From: DASXKD01 sp963734725
GTDB lineage: Bacteria; Actinomycetota; Actinomycetes; Streptosporangiales; Streptosporangiaceae
Direction of reading: 5' to 3'
Assembly (NCBI GenBank): GCA_963734725.1
Contig: CAVTIX010000020.1
Span: forward strand, 434,001 to 498,000
DNA length: 64,000 bases
The notes under the pieces are model-generated. The model searched no databases. It had not been told where the DNA came from and saw only the letters and a list, made by a program, of their open reading frames with translations. The position numbers and the translations under genes are program-made. Shown here in pieces: positions 1-8,623 of this stretch (within the stretch, counting starts at the first letter, position 1; each line of letters opens with the position of its first letter).

Positions 1-427
1 CGCCTTCGGGCTCCCGCCTGCGATCCGCTAGCGGCAGCCGGCCCCGGGCAGGCATGTTGCTCCCGGGGCTGGCCGAGGCCGCAGACCATCACCAGCCCGT
101 AGCGGCCGGGCCGGACCCGGGAACGCTTGGCCGAAACGGCTGGCGAATTCCAGCATGAACTCACCGCAGCCGGGTAACGGGTCCTTCGCTTCAACCCCAG
201 AGGCCCCCGGCTGACCTTTGACCTCCGCCCCGGCAGCCGGGGGCCGTCACCAGTTTTACCCCCGCCCGGCAGCTCGGGGCCGTCACCAGCGCCTTTCGCG
301 CCTGCCCGGTTCGTGCCGCGGCGGGTAGAATGACCCATGCTGTCGACAAGCCAGCCGTGAGGATCGTCGGCGGCTGGCTCGTGTCCGTTTTGTCCGTTCC
401 CTGGCCAGCCACTCCCGCTGGGAGAGG
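1..427. other. No supported gene
   Basis: I see no convincing coding region in the first 427 bases. Open frames here are short, lack ribosome binding sites and match no family I recognise. The only structure is an imperfect direct repeat listed separately. The left part could hold the 3' end of a gene that begins outside the window, but nothing in the sequence proves it. Confidence 0.5.
225..289. repeat. Imperfect tandem repeat, about 28 bases, two copies
   Basis: Two copies of a GC-rich unit lie about 36 bases apart (about 225-253 and 261-289). Both contain a CGGCAG core and end in the identical block GGGGCCGTCACCAG. They lie upstream of the small ORF at 428. The function is unknown; it could be a leftover of local duplication. 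Confidence 0.45.
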
Positions 428-592
428 ATGATGGAGCGTGGGAGCGTTGACCGCTTCGCATCGAAGTTATGGGACATCGTGACCTTCAGGCCGCGCCCGG
501 TGCGGCGGCTGCGGGACTGGTGCCGCCGGTGGATCAAGTTCCTCCGGGCGCCCGCGCAGGGGCCTTTCTGGCACGAGCATCCTGACCGGTAA
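428..592 (+). CDS. Small basic hypothetical protein (54 aa)
   Basis: A 54-codon frame starts at a double ATG (428 and 431) right after GGAGAGG, which gives a close but usable ribosome binding site for the second ATG. Third positions are mostly G or C, like real genes in this window. The predicted protein is rich in arginine and tryptophan (for example RPRPVRRLRDWCRRW) and ends in FWHEHPDR. I do not recognise a family. It could be a small nucleic-acid or membrane-surface binding protein, but that is a guess. The gene downstream is a broken DUF72 gene on the other strand. Confidence 0.5.
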   Translation: MMERGSVDRFASKLWDIVTFRPRPVRRLRDWCRRWIKFLRAPAQGPFWHEHPDR

Positions 593-639
593 CCGAGCCC
601 GCCCCAAGCACAGGCCGCCTGGCCAGGTCAGCCTCCGGG

Positions 640-987
640 CGCCGGGGTCGGCGCGGAGGTTGGGCGGCAACTGCAGCAGCAGCGGGCCGAGCCGGTCGCC
701 CAGCCCGGCAGCGGCGCGCATGAGGCGCTCGACCGGTTCCGCAGCCGTCGGACATGGGTCAGGTAACGGCTCGCCTTGACCGTCATGACGAAGCCGTCCG
801 GCGTCTTGGCCCGCCACCCGGCGAACGTGTCCGGGGCGGGGAGCCGGTAGAACGTTCCGTTGTTCTCGACCGTGCCATACCGGCTCGCGTAGTGCTCCAG
901 CCAGTCGCGCTCCGCCAGGCCCGCCGGGTAGAGCACGCCCCGCCGGTCGCGGTACTGCCAGCCAGAGGTGCCGACCCGAACAGGCAT
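640..987 (-). pseudogene. DUF72 family protein, truncated and frameshifted
   Basis: The minus-strand start at 987 opens with MPVRVGTSGWQYRDRRGV, the typical start of DUF72 (YecE-like) proteins, and continues through NGTFYRLPAPDTFAGW. After the stretch YLTHVRRLR the match jumps to another frame, which carries AEPVERLMRAAAGLGDRLG and LLLQLPPNLRADP. Homology ends near 640, so about half or more of the usual 240-260 residue protein is missing. This is a decayed gene with at least one frameshift. DUF72 proteins have no firm biochemical role. Confidence 0.8.
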
Positions 988-1215
988 CGCCGAACCCGGC
1001 CTCCTTCCCGCCTCTACTCCCCATGCTCCCGCTCCGGAGCCGGCGCATGCGCTGCTCAGGCTACGGGCGCCGGCCACGAGAAGGCCATGTGCCGGTCGTC
1101 CAACGAGCCAGGACTGGCGCCGAGCGCCCAGAGCAGCTCCGTGTGCGCGGCAACGCAGAAGCCAGATTTGCCGCGGGGCTCGCGGCGCCGCAGGGGGCTG
1201 GTAGAGGATGGACCG

Positions 1216-2304
1216 GTGACCACGGACGCGAGCAGCGCGGCGCCCGAGCCGCAGGCGGTGATCGCCCCGCTGACCGGTGCGGCGATCTTCCTGGTAGTCG
1301 TGCTCAACCCGGGCGAGGACAGCGCCGAGGCGGTACGCGACCTGTGCGCGGACCTGGCTGGTCTGGTCCGGGCGGTCGGATTTCGGGATCTGGAGGGTCA
1401 CCTCAGCTGCGTCACCGGTTTCGGTGCGGCCGGCTGGGACCGGATCGCCGGTACGGACCGGCCAGCGGGGCTGCATTCGTTTCGCGAAATAAAAGCGGGA
1501 CCGCGGCATGCCGTCGCCACTCCGGGAGATGCGCTGTTCCATATACGTGCCTCGCGGATGGACCTGTGCTTCGAGCTGGCCAGCCAGATCATGACCCGGC
1601 TGGGCCGTGCGGTAACGGTGGCGGATGAGGTGCACGGGTTCCGGTACTTCGACGACCGGGACCTGATCGGCTTCGTCAACGGCACGGAGAACCCCACCGG
1701 CGCCGCGGCCGCGCGGGCGGTGCTGATCGGTGGCGAGGACCCGGCGTTCGCCGGCGGCAGCTACGTCATCGTGCAGCAGTACCTGCACGACGTGGCCGCC
1801 TGGAACGAGATGCCGGTCGAGGAGCAGGAAAAGATCATCGGGCGGACCAAGCTGGCCGATATCGAACTATCCGATGACGTCAAGCCCAGCTACGCGCACA
1901 ACGCGCTGACCACCATCACCGGTGAGGACGGCGAGGAAGTGCAGATCGTCCGGGACAACATGCCGTTCGGCTCGGTGGGGGACGGGCGTTATGGCACCTA
2001 CTTCATCGGCTACGCCCGCTCCCCGGACACGATCGAGCAGATGCTCGTCAACATGTTCGTCGGCGACCCGGAGGGGAACTACGACCGGCTGCTGGACTTC
2101 AGCACGGCGGTGACTGGGTGCCTGTTCTTCGTGCCCTCGGTCCCGCTGCTGGAGAGCCTTGGCGCCGCCGCGCCGGCCCGCGAATCCGGACCCGGGCCGG
2201 CCGCCGATTCTGGGCCGGCGGCCAGCCCTCCGGTCCCCGGTCCCCCCGGACCACACGGATCCCTCAAGATCGGCAGCCTGAAAGGGGCACCTGGCGATGG
2301 ATAA
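1216..2304 (+). CDS. dyp: DyP-type heme peroxidase, encapsulin cargo
   Basis: A 362-residue dye-decolorising peroxidase of the DypB type, which uses H2O2 to oxidise phenolic or dye-like substrates. The GTG at 1216 is chosen because AGAGGA lies 7 bases upstream and homology begins just after it. The proximal heme histidine (H228, in SYAHNAL) and distal arginine (R246, in IVRDNMPFG) are present. The usual distal aspartate of the GxxDG motif is asparagine here (N155, in IGFVNGTENP). A proline/glycine-rich linker leads to the C-terminal tail GSLKIGSLKG, a classic encapsulin cargo-loading peptide. The stop overlaps the encapsulin start by 8 bases, so the two are probably translated together and the enzyme is packed inside the shell. 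Confidence 0.95.
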   Translation: MTTDASSAAPEPQAVIAPLTGAAIFLVVVLNPGEDSAEAVRDLCADLAGLVRAVGFRDLEGHLSCVTGFGAAGWDRIAGTDRPAGLHSFREIKAGPRHAVATPGDALFHIRASRMDLCFELASQIMTRLGRAVTVADEVHGFRYFDDRDLIGFVNGTENPTGAAAARAVLIGGEDPAFAGGSYVIVQQYLHDVAAWNEMPVEEQEKIIGRTKLADIELSDDVKPSYAHNALTTITGEDGEEVQIVRDNMPFGSVGDGRYGTYFIGYARSPDTIEQMLVNMFVGDPEGNYDRLLDFSTAVTGCLFFVPSVPLLESLGAAAPARESGPGPAADSGPAASPPVPGPPGPHGSLKIGSLKGAPGDG

Positions 2305-3100
2305 CCTGCACCGCGAGCTGGCACCGGTCTCCGCGGCTGCCTGGGCGCAGATCGAGGAAGAGGCCACGCGGACGTTCAAGCGCCACCTCGCCGGGCGGCG
2401 GGTGGTGGACGTGCACGGCCCCGAGGGCTACGGGCTGTCCGCGGTGGGCACCGGCCGGGTCCGCGACATCGACGCACCGGCCGGCGGTGTGCTCGCCCGC
2501 CAGCGCATGGCCGTGTCGCTGGTGGAACTACGCGCCCCATTTGCCCTGGCCCGCGAGGAGATCGACGACGTGGAGCGCGGGGCGCAGGACTCCGACTGGC
2601 AGCCGGTCAAGGATGCCGCGCGGCAGGTCGCCTTCGCGGAGGACCGGGCCATCTTCGATGGCTACCCCGCAGCCGGCATCCAGGGCATCCGGGCGATCTC
2701 CAGCAACCCGCCGGTGCACCTGCCCGAAGACGTGCGCGCCTACCCGGCGGCCATCGCCCGCGCGCTCGGCCAGCTCCGCGAGAGCGGCGTCGACGGGCCG
2801 TACTCGGTGCTGCTCAGCGCGGACGCCTACATCGCCGTCAGCGAGACCAGCGACCACGGCTACCCGGTGCTCGAGCACATCCGGCGGCTCGTCAACGGCG
2901 ACATCATCTGGGCGCCCGCCATCTCCGGCGCGGTCGCGCTGACCACCCGGGGCGGCGACTTCAGCCTCCGGCTCGGGCAGGAAGCCTCGATCGGCTACCT
3001 GTCCCACACCGCCAGCGACGTCCAGCTCTACCTGCAGGAGACGCTGACGTTCCTGGCGTTCACCGCCGAGGCCGCGGTCAGCCTGCCCGCGCGGGCCTAG
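2297..3100 (+). CDS. enc: Encapsulin shell protein (family 1)
   Basis: A 267-residue protein of the usual length for family 1 encapsulins, which adopt the HK97 phage capsid fold and self-assemble into protein nanocompartments. It opens with MDNLHRELAPVSAAAWAQIE and contains FKRHLAGRRVVDVHGPEGY and the late region SIGYLSHTASDVQLYLQETL, all typical of the family. The ATG lies inside the 3' end of the DyP gene, giving an overlapping cargo-shell operon as in mycobacteria and rhodococci. The compartment probably protects against oxidative stress. Confidence 0.96.
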   Translation: MDNLHRELAPVSAAAWAQIEEEATRTFKRHLAGRRVVDVHGPEGYGLSAVGTGRVRDIDAPAGGVLARQRMAVSLVELRAPFALAREEIDDVERGAQDSDWQPVKDAARQVAFAEDRAIFDGYPAAGIQGIRAISSNPPVHLPEDVRAYPAAIARALGQLRESGVDGPYSVLLSADAYIAVSETSDHGYPVLEHIRRLVNGDIIWAPAISGAVALTTRGGDFSLRLGQEASIGYLSHTASDVQLYLQETLTFLAFTAEAAVSLPARA

Positions 3101-3240
3101 GGACGCGAGCCGCCCATGGGCAGGCCAACGGCCGGCCGAAGGCGTTCCGGCTATCGACGATCGATGTCGAGACTGGGGGCCTCAGCTTCGTCCTAGGGCT
3201 GAGAGCGCCACCGGGCGCGGCAAACGAAAGGACACATGCC

Positions 3241-3648
3241 ATGGATTGGAAGCTGGAAGTGGTGGTTGTCCCGGTTACCGACATCGACCGGGCGAAGGAG
3301 TTTTACACCGGCACGCTGGGATTCCACCTCGACGCCGACACCCGTCCCACCGAGACGATGCGGGTGGTGCACATGACCCCGCCCGGGTCGGCGTGCTCGG
3401 TGGTGGTCGGCCCCAAGGTGGTGCCGCCGGGCACTGACCTGGGATCTTCGGCGAGCCTGCAACTGGTGGTCCCCGACGTCGAGGCGGCCCGCGCGCAACT
3501 GGCCGAGCGCGGCGTCGAAGTCACTCCGGTGCAGATACTGGACGCCACCAGGGATGGCGGGAAGTTCGTCTTCTTCACCGATCCCGACGGCAACAACTGG
3601 GCCGTCCAGGAGGTCCGGGCGTACGTCGGTGCGGACCTGGGCGCCTGA
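3241..3648 (+). CDS. VOC (glyoxalase/bleomycin-resistance fold) protein
   Basis: A 135-residue single-domain VOC protein. It begins MDWKLEVVVVPVTDIDRAKE and has the two beta-alpha-beta modules expected of the fold, ending in FFTDPDGNNWAVQE. The E of the final VQE is often a metal ligand in this superfamily. Substrate unknown; relatives include dioxygenases, glyoxalases and resistance proteins. A close paralogue lies at 60674-61057. The ATG follows AAAGGA. An inverted repeat CTCAGC/GCTGAG lies about 40 bases upstream and may be regulatory. Confidence 0.85.
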   Translation: MDWKLEVVVVPVTDIDRAKEFYTGTLGFHLDADTRPTETMRVVHMTPPGSACSVVVGPKVVPPGTDLGSSASLQLVVPDVEAARAQLAERGVEVTPVQILDATRDGGKFVFFTDPDGNNWAVQEVRAYVGADLGA

Positions 3649-3714
3649 CCGGACCGGGTCACGGGGTCGGCCCGGGCCGCGGGCCGGCCCGGGTCCCGGG
3701 ACCTGGGATTCCGG

Positions 3715-4543
3715 TAACGGGCGCCAGCCGACGCCGCAGTAGAGCCAGCGGGATCCGTCGCTGTCGGCCAGGTCGGCGTCCTCGGCCTCCCAGTCGCCCA
3801 CATAACACAGGCGCCCGGGACTCTCCGGATCCCGCGGCGAAACCAGTTTCAGGCTGTCAAAGAGCCGTTCGACCTCGTGCCTGGAGCGAAAGTGCATCTG
3901 CTCGGTGGCGCGGGCGAAAACCCGGCGGAATTCGCGGACCGCACGGGGCGGCTTGTGGTCGCTGGTGAGGTGGGACAGGGCGAGGTAGCTGCCGGATGCC
4001 AGGGCAGCCAGGTACTGCCGCATCAGGCCCGGCGGGTCGCTGTCGTCGGCCACGAAGTGCATGACCGCGGTCATCAGCAGGCCGGTCGGCTGGCTGAGGT
4101 CGATCAGCGCCCGCAGTTGCGGGTCGGCCAGCAGTCGCTCCGGGTCGCGCAGGTCGCCCAGGATCACCTTGACCCCCGTGGCGCCGTTCAGCAGCGGCCC
4201 GGACTGCGCCCGCACCATCGGGTCGTTGTCCACGTACACGACACGGCACGTCGCGTCGAACGGACCGGACCACGTCGTGGGTGTTGCCCACGGTTGGCAG
4301 GCCGGCGCCGATGTCGATGAACTGGCGGACCCCCCGCCCGGCGATCCACCTGGCCGCCCGCTGATGGAAGCCGCGGTTGGCCCAGGCGCAATCCTTGATT
4401 TCCGGCACCAGGGCCATGATCCGCTTGGCGGCGTCCCGGTCGGACTGGAAGTTGTTCTCGCCGCTTAACAAGTAGTCGTAGATCCGCGCTGGCGCGGGCC
4501 TGGCTGGATCGACTCCCGGCGGAATCCGGGCATGCTCGTTCAT
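3715..4543 (-). pseudogene. SAM-dependent methyltransferase (DUF574), frameshifted
   Basis: The start at 4543 gives MNEHARIPPGVDPARPAPAR and IYDYLLSGENNF, the signature opening of the S-adenosyl methyltransferase family common in actinomycetes. The frame holds through FIDIGAGLPTVGNTHDVVR, then near 4250 the match moves to another frame starting at YVDNDPMVRAQSGPLL. The two halves together cover the whole roughly 270-residue family, ending near YCGVG at about 3720. The normal stop is also lost, so the downstream frame runs on to 3193, antisense to the VOC gene. Either a recent pseudogene or a one- or two-base sequencing error. Confidence 0.85.
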
Positions 4544-4589
4544 CGCCTTCCCCACGGGCGGGGAAGGCAGCCCGGTGCCGGCGGGACCG

Positions 4590-4943
4590 CTAGTGCAGGT
4601 GGGACTGCCAGTCCGGGGGTACCCGGCCGGCCGGGCCTGGTGTCGGCTGGTCGAGCGGGTGATGCTCCGGCGGCGCCAGGGCCGGGCCGCTGCCGTACAT
4701 CCGGTTCTCGGCGTAGCTCCAGAACCATGACTCGCCCGGCTCGAAACTCCGGATCAACGGGTGCCCGGAAGCGGCTGCATGGGCGCTCGCGTGCTGGGCC
4801 GGTGAGGAGTCGCAGCAGCCGATGTGCCCGCATTGGGCGCACCGGCGCAGGTGGAACCACCAGCCAGCGTTCTCCTCGCACTCGGCGCAGCCCGTACCGC
4901 TGGGCGGGACCGTAGCGTCGATCGGTTCCGCGGTCACCTGCAC
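4590..4943 (-). CDS. UBP-type zinc finger protein
   Basis: A 117-residue protein with a zf-UBP domain over roughly residues 15-75. The zinc ligands are visible in GCAECEE, RCAQCGHIGCCD and the His pairs QHASAHAAASGHPLI, followed by a conserved aromatic stretch ESWFWSYAENRMY. In eukaryotes this domain binds ubiquitin tails; the actinobacterial versions are stand-alone and uncharacterised. The C-terminal third is proline-rich and low in complexity. It sits between two minus-strand genes and may be transcribed with the broken methyltransferase. Confidence 0.88.
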   Translation of the reverse strand: MQVTAEPIDATVPPSGTGCAECEENAGWWFHLRRCAQCGHIGCCDSSPAQHASAHAAASGHPLIRSFEPGESWFWSYAENRMYGSGPALAPPEHHPLDQPTPGPAGRVPPDWQSHLH

Positions 4944-5064
4944 ACCCCTTTTCCCGTTCCCCCGCTTCCGGACGCGGCTTGCCGGTTCTGGTATAGCCAG
5001 CGGAACTCATATCCGCAAACCGTGGCTGCGGGGAGAACTGTTACCCCGGGGGCGGCGGCCACCC

Positions 5065-6066
5065 TCACTCGGTTTCCCCGATGGTCGCCACCATCGCCGC
5101 CTTGATGGTGTGCAGCCGGTTCTCCGCCTGGTCGAACACGATAGAGGCGGGTGACTCGAAGACCTCCTCGGTAACCTCCAGCGCCGCGAGCCCGCGCTTG
5201 TCGTAGATCTGCTGGCCGATCTCGGTCTCAGTGTTGTGCAGGGCGGGCAGGCAGTGCATGAACTGCACCGCCGGGTTCCCAGTGGCCGCCATCACCCCCG
5301 CGTTCACCTGGTAGGGCAGCAGCTCGTCGATCCGCTCATCCCACTCCTCCGGGGGTTCCCCCATCGACAGCCACACGTCGGTGTAGAGGTAGTCCGCGCC
5401 CGCCACGGCCTTGGCAAGGTCCGCGGTAACGGTCATCCGGGCGCCGGAGGGCGCGGCCAGGCCGGCGGCGATGGCCTGCACCCCCGGCGCGGGCTGGAGC
5501 GCGGCGGGGGCGCAGATCCGCACGTCCATGCCCAGCAGGCAGCCGGTCACCAGCAGCGAGTTCGCGGTGTTGTTACGGCCGTCGCCCAGGTAGCAGTAGG
5601 TCACCTCGGCGAGCGGCTTGGCGGTGTGGTCGCGCATCGTGAGGATGTCGGCCAGCATCTGGGTGGGATGCCATTCGTCGGTGAGCCCGTTCCACACCGG
5701 CACCCCGGCAAAGGCGCCCAGGGTTTCCACCTTCTCCTGGCCGGAACCGCGGTATTCGATGCCGTCGAACATCCGGCCGAGCACCCGCGCGGTGTCCTTC
5801 ATGGACTCCTTGCGCCCGAGCTGCGAGTCGCCGGGCCCGATGTAGGTGACGGCCCCGCCTTCGTCGTGCGCCGCCACCTCGAACGCGGACCGGGTGCGGG
5901 TCGATGTCTTCTCGAAGATCAGCGCGATGCTCCGGCCGGCCAGGCGGTGCGCCCGGCGCCCCGCCCGCTTGTCCGCCCGCAGCCGCCCGCCGAGGTCGAC
6001 GAGGTGGAGAAACTCTTCGGCGCTGAGGTCGATCTCCTTGAGCAGGCTGCGCCCTCGCAGATCCAT
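5065..6066 (-). CDS. argF: Ornithine carbamoyltransferase
   Basis: A 333-residue enzyme that joins carbamoyl phosphate and ornithine to give citrulline, or runs in reverse in the arginine deiminase pathway. The carbamoyl-phosphate motif STRTR, the SMKDTARVLGRM region and the HCLP ornithine-loop motif (FMHCLPALH) are intact. The style of GDGRNNTANSLLVTGCLLGM and the length resemble the catabolic (ArcB) branch, but no arcA or arcC gene is nearby, so the direction of the reaction is open. GAGGAG lies 6-10 bases before the ATG. Confidence 0.95.
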   Translation of the reverse strand: MDLRGRSLLKEIDLSAEEFLHLVDLGGRLRADKRAGRRAHRLAGRSIALIFEKTSTRTRSAFEVAAHDEGGAVTYIGPGDSQLGRKESMKDTARVLGRMFDGIEYRGSGQEKVETLGAFAGVPVWNGLTDEWHPTQMLADILTMRDHTAKPLAEVTYCYLGDGRNNTANSLLVTGCLLGMDVRICAPAALQPAPGVQAIAAGLAAPSGARMTVTADLAKAVAGADYLYTDVWLSMGEPPEEWDERIDELLPYQVNAGVMAATGNPAVQFMHCLPALHNTETEIGQQIYDKRGLAALEVTEEVFESPASIVFDQAENRLHTIKAAMVATIGETE

Positions 6067-6200
6067 TCAATGCTCCTCGCTTGCGAATGATCAGGCTGAT
6101 CTGAATGATCGCCGATGGGCAGGCGCTCCCGGCAGGCGGGATACCGGTAGGCATCCCCCATCCGGTGAGCACGATTGCCAGGTGGCGCCGCCCGGCGCGG

Positions 6201-7202
6201 CTAGCCCTGGCCGCCCGGGCGGCCGTTGTCGAGGACGTCGGCCGCGCCACGGACGACGCAGCGCAACGGGTCGTCCACGACCAAGGCCGGTATGCCCGCG
6301 GCTGTCTCGATCCTGCCCGCCAGGCCCAGCAGCAGCGCCCCGCCCCCGGCTAGGCAGATCTTGCCCAGCATCACATCCTCGGCGAGGTCCGGGGGGAGGT
6401 CCAGGAGAATCTCCCGGACCGCATCGATGATCGTGGTGACGCACGGTTCGAGCGCGTCCGCGACGAGCTCCCCGGGGATCCGCTCGGCCCGCGGAACCCC
6501 GCGCGCCACGTCCACGCCGACCGCTTCCGCCCATTCGGGCGTGCCCCCCTGCCCCCCGGTCAGCCCCAGGGACATCTTCAGCCGGCGTGCCGCGTTCCGC
6601 CCGATGAGCAGGCCGCGCTCGGCCCTGATCGCGGCCACGATCGCTTCGTCCATCGCGTTGCCGCCCAGGCGCAACGACTCGGCCCGCACCAGGTGGCCGC
6701 CGGCGACCGCCGCGATCTCGGTGGTCCCGCCGCCCACGTCCACGATGAAGGCGCCGGTTCCGCCGACCGGATCGAAGCCAGCGCCCACGGCTGCGGCGAC
6801 CGGCTCGTCGACGAGCTGCACCACGCAGCGGGGACGGCCCGCCTCGGCGGCGGCGGCCAGCGCCCGGCGCTCCACCCAGGTGGCGCCGCTCGGCACGCAG
6901 ACCACGGCCGCGGGCCGCAGCAGGCTGCGGCGCAACCGCGCCAGCCGCAGGAACGCCTGGAGCATGGCCGTTGCCGCCTCCAGGTCCGCGATGACCCCGT
7001 CCCGCAGGGGATGGATGACATCGATGCCCTGCGGCTCCTTGCCGGCGAGCGCATCCGCCGCCCGGCCGACCGCGGCGGCCTGGCCGGTCGCCCGGTCCAC
7101 CGCGATCGCGGACGGCTCCTCCACGACGAGCCCCCTGCCGCGGACGCTTACCAGGGTGTTGACGGTGCCGAGGTCGATCGCCACGCCTGCCCGCAGCCGC
7201 AT
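6201..7202 (-). CDS. mreB: MreB/Mbl-like actin homologue
   Basis: A 333-residue actin-fold protein of the MreB family. The phosphate-1 motif is AIDLGTVNTLV, the phosphate-2 motif FIVDVGGGTTEIA, and the adenosine motif appears as LAGGGALLLGL. IHPLRDGVIADLEAA is also typical. In rod-shaped bacteria MreB guides peptidoglycan synthesis; in actinomycetes extra copies act in spore wall formation. It lacks the usual mreC/mreD neighbours, so it may be a stand-alone paralogue. GGGAGCAGG lies just before the ATG. Confidence 0.9.
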   Translation of the reverse strand: MRLRAGVAIDLGTVNTLVSVRGRGLVVEEPSAIAVDRATGQAAAVGRAADALAGKEPQGIDVIHPLRDGVIADLEAATAMLQAFLRLARLRRSLLRPAAVVCVPSGATWVERRALAAAAEAGRPRCVVQLVDEPVAAAVGAGFDPVGGTGAFIVDVGGGTTEIAAVAGGHLVRAESLRLGGNAMDEAIVAAIRAERGLLIGRNAARRLKMSLGLTGGQGGTPEWAEAVGVDVARGVPRAERIPGELVADALEPCVTTIIDAVREILLDLPPDLAEDVMLGKICLAGGGALLLGLAGRIETAAGIPALVVDDPLRCVVRGAADVLDNGRPGGQG

Positions 7203-7398
7203 CCTGCCTGCTCCCGAAAGTAATTTGCTGTCCTGGTGTCTAGGGTCTCATCGTCACCGACGGTTACCCACATACCCATGACTGCAGATATCAATGACCG
7301 GAATTCGCGGCAGGACTTAGCTGGCCACGGCTCGCACGGGGATCAGGCCCCGCCTGCCCGGAGGGCCCGATTCCACGTCACCATGGTTACAGAAACGC

Positions 7399-7428
7399 GC
7401 CAGGCCGTCCCCGCGGGGACGGCCTGGC
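7399..7428 (-). terminator. Strong GC hairpin, 14-bp arms
   Basis: Arms 7399-7412 and 7415-7428 are perfectly complementary over 14 bases with a two-base centre. There is no clear U-run on the minus side. It lies just after the stop codon of the USP remnant at 7443, so it probably ended that transcript. Confidence 0.5.
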
Positions 7429-7442
7429 CGCAAATGGCGCCA

Positions 7443-7545
7443 TTACCGCTCGCTGGGCACCACCACGACCGGGCAGTGCGCGTGGTGCGCGACCTGGTTG
7501 CTGACCGAGCCGATCAGCATCTTGCCGAAGCCGCGGACCAGGGAC
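7443..7545 (-). pseudogene. C-terminal remnant of a universal stress protein
   Basis: The minus strand reads VRGFGKMLIGSVSNQVAHHA followed by HCPVVVVPSER and a stop at 7443. This is the typical last strand and helix of a USP (G-x9-G-S-x(4)-A-x2-PVVVV). Nothing upstream in this frame matches the N-terminal ATP-binding half; the sequence there instead holds operator-like repeats. The gene was probably truncated by a deletion that placed new regulatory DNA in front of the flavodoxin gene. Confidence 0.7.
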
Positions 7546-7560
7546 GAAAGCTGCGTCCCC

Positions 7561-7576
7561 AGGGACCTTTGGTCCT
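7561..7576. promoter_or_regulatory. DevR/DosR-like operator before the flavodoxin gene
   Basis: AGGGACCTTTGGTCCT fits the half-site pattern GGGAC-N4-GGTCC with an inverted repeat GGACC/GGTCC. Its centre is about 70 bases before the flavodoxin ATG, close to the distance seen at the USP gene (about 68). A related GGGAC...GTCCC pair lies just upstream (7541-7559) with a longer spacer. Confidence 0.6.
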
Positions 7577-7638
7577 CAGGTTGAGCCGGGCCCGCGCGGC
7601 AGCCTTATAGCAGGGACAACACATGAGGAGGCGCCGAG

Positions 7639-8178
7639 ATGCGCGTCGTGATCGTTTACGAGTCGATGTTCGGCAACACGCACTTGATTGCCGACGCCAT
7701 CGCCGAGGGCCTGGCGCCGGGCAACGAAGTCACCGTGGTCCCGGTCGCCCAGGCGGGCCGCGAGCTGCTGGACGGGGCGGACCTGGTGGTGGCCGGCGGC
7801 CCCACGCACATACACGGAATGAGCGGGGCGCGCTCCCGCGCCGGCGCGGTGGAAATGGCGCACAAGGATGGCAGCCAGCTCGCCCTGGACCCCAGCGCGG
7901 AAGGGCCGGGCCTGCGTGACTGGCTCACCGGCCTGGGACGGATCCACGCCCGAGGAGCGGCATTCGACACCCGGCTCGCCGGCGCGCCGATGCTCACTGG
8001 GCGCGCGTCAAGGACGATCGCCAAGCTGCTGGAGCGGCACGGGATCGCCCTCCTCGCTCCCGCCGAGAGCTTCCTGGTGACCAAGGACAATCAGTTGCGG
8101 CCCGGCGAGCAGGATCGGGCCGGGCAATGGGGCAGAGAACTGGCGGCCCTGCTGCCCACAGCCCGGCCGACCGGGTGA
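7639..8178 (+). CDS. Flavodoxin family protein
   Basis: A 179-residue flavodoxin-like protein. The FMN phosphate loop is at the N-terminus (YESMFGNTHLIADAIAEGL), followed by the strand DLVVAGGPTHIHGMS that covers the flavin ring. Flavodoxins carry electrons at low potential between redox partners. It has a GAGGAG site 9 bases before the ATG. A DevR-type box upstream and the USP neighbours suggest induction under low oxygen. The partner is not known; the two ends converge with the USP gene at 8195. Confidence 0.88.
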   Translation: MRVVIVYESMFGNTHLIADAIAEGLAPGNEVTVVPVAQAGRELLDGADLVVAGGPTHIHGMSGARSRAGAVEMAHKDGSQLALDPSAEGPGLRDWLTGLGRIHARGAAFDTRLAGAPMLTGRASRTIAKLLERHGIALLAPAESFLVTKDNQLRPGEQDRAGQWGRELAALLPTARPTG

Positions 8179-8194
8179 GACCTGGTGGCCCCTA

Positions 8195-8623
8195 TTAGCG
8201 GATCACCACCACGGGGGATTCCGCGTGGCTCACCACCTGGCTGGTTACCGAGCCCAGCACCATCTTGGCGAATCCCCCGCCACCGCGCGAGCCGACCACC
8301 ACGAGATCCGCGTCCGCCGACGCGGCCACCAACTCTTGCGCCGGCACGCCGGTGACCGCACGGACCGTGACCGACGTGGGTCCTGGCGCCCCTACCTGGC
8401 TCACTGCCTTCTGCACCGCCTCCTCCGCCGCCTGCCGTATCGTCTCCGTTTCCGGCGCGTCCGTCGGGTACGTCTCCGGGTCACCGGTCCAGTGATTCCT
8501 AGGGACCGGATGCACGGCCAGCACGGTCAGCGAGGTGCCGCGCGCACCCGCTTCGCGGATCGCCCACTCCAGCGCCTTCCGTGAGTAATCCGAGCCATCC
8601 ACGCCAACGGTGATCCCAGGCAT
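8195..8623 (-). CDS. Universal stress protein
   Basis: A 142-residue single USP domain beginning MPGITVGVDGSDYSRKALEW and ending with VVVGSRGGGGFAKMVLGSV and SPVVVIR. The G-x2-G-x9-G-S motif for ATP binding is present as GSRGGGGFAKMVLGSVT. The start at 8623 is chosen for the excellent site GGAAGGAG before it; an upstream in-frame start lacks one. USPs of this kind belong to dormancy or stress regulons. The promoter region holds no clear DevR box. Confidence 0.92.
   Translation of the reverse strand: MPGITVGVDGSDYSRKALEWAIREAGARGTSLTVLAVHPVPRNHWTGDPETYPTDAPETETIRQAAEEAVQKAVSQVGAPGPTSVTVRAVTGVPAQELVAASADADLVVVGSRGGGGFAKMVLGSVTSQVVSHAESPVVVIR

Noticed and set aside
120..180. A short frame ending in GEFQHELTAAG before a stop, perhaps the tail of an upstream gene
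   Set aside because: A stop codon lies just upstream in the same frame, leaving too little sequence to judge.
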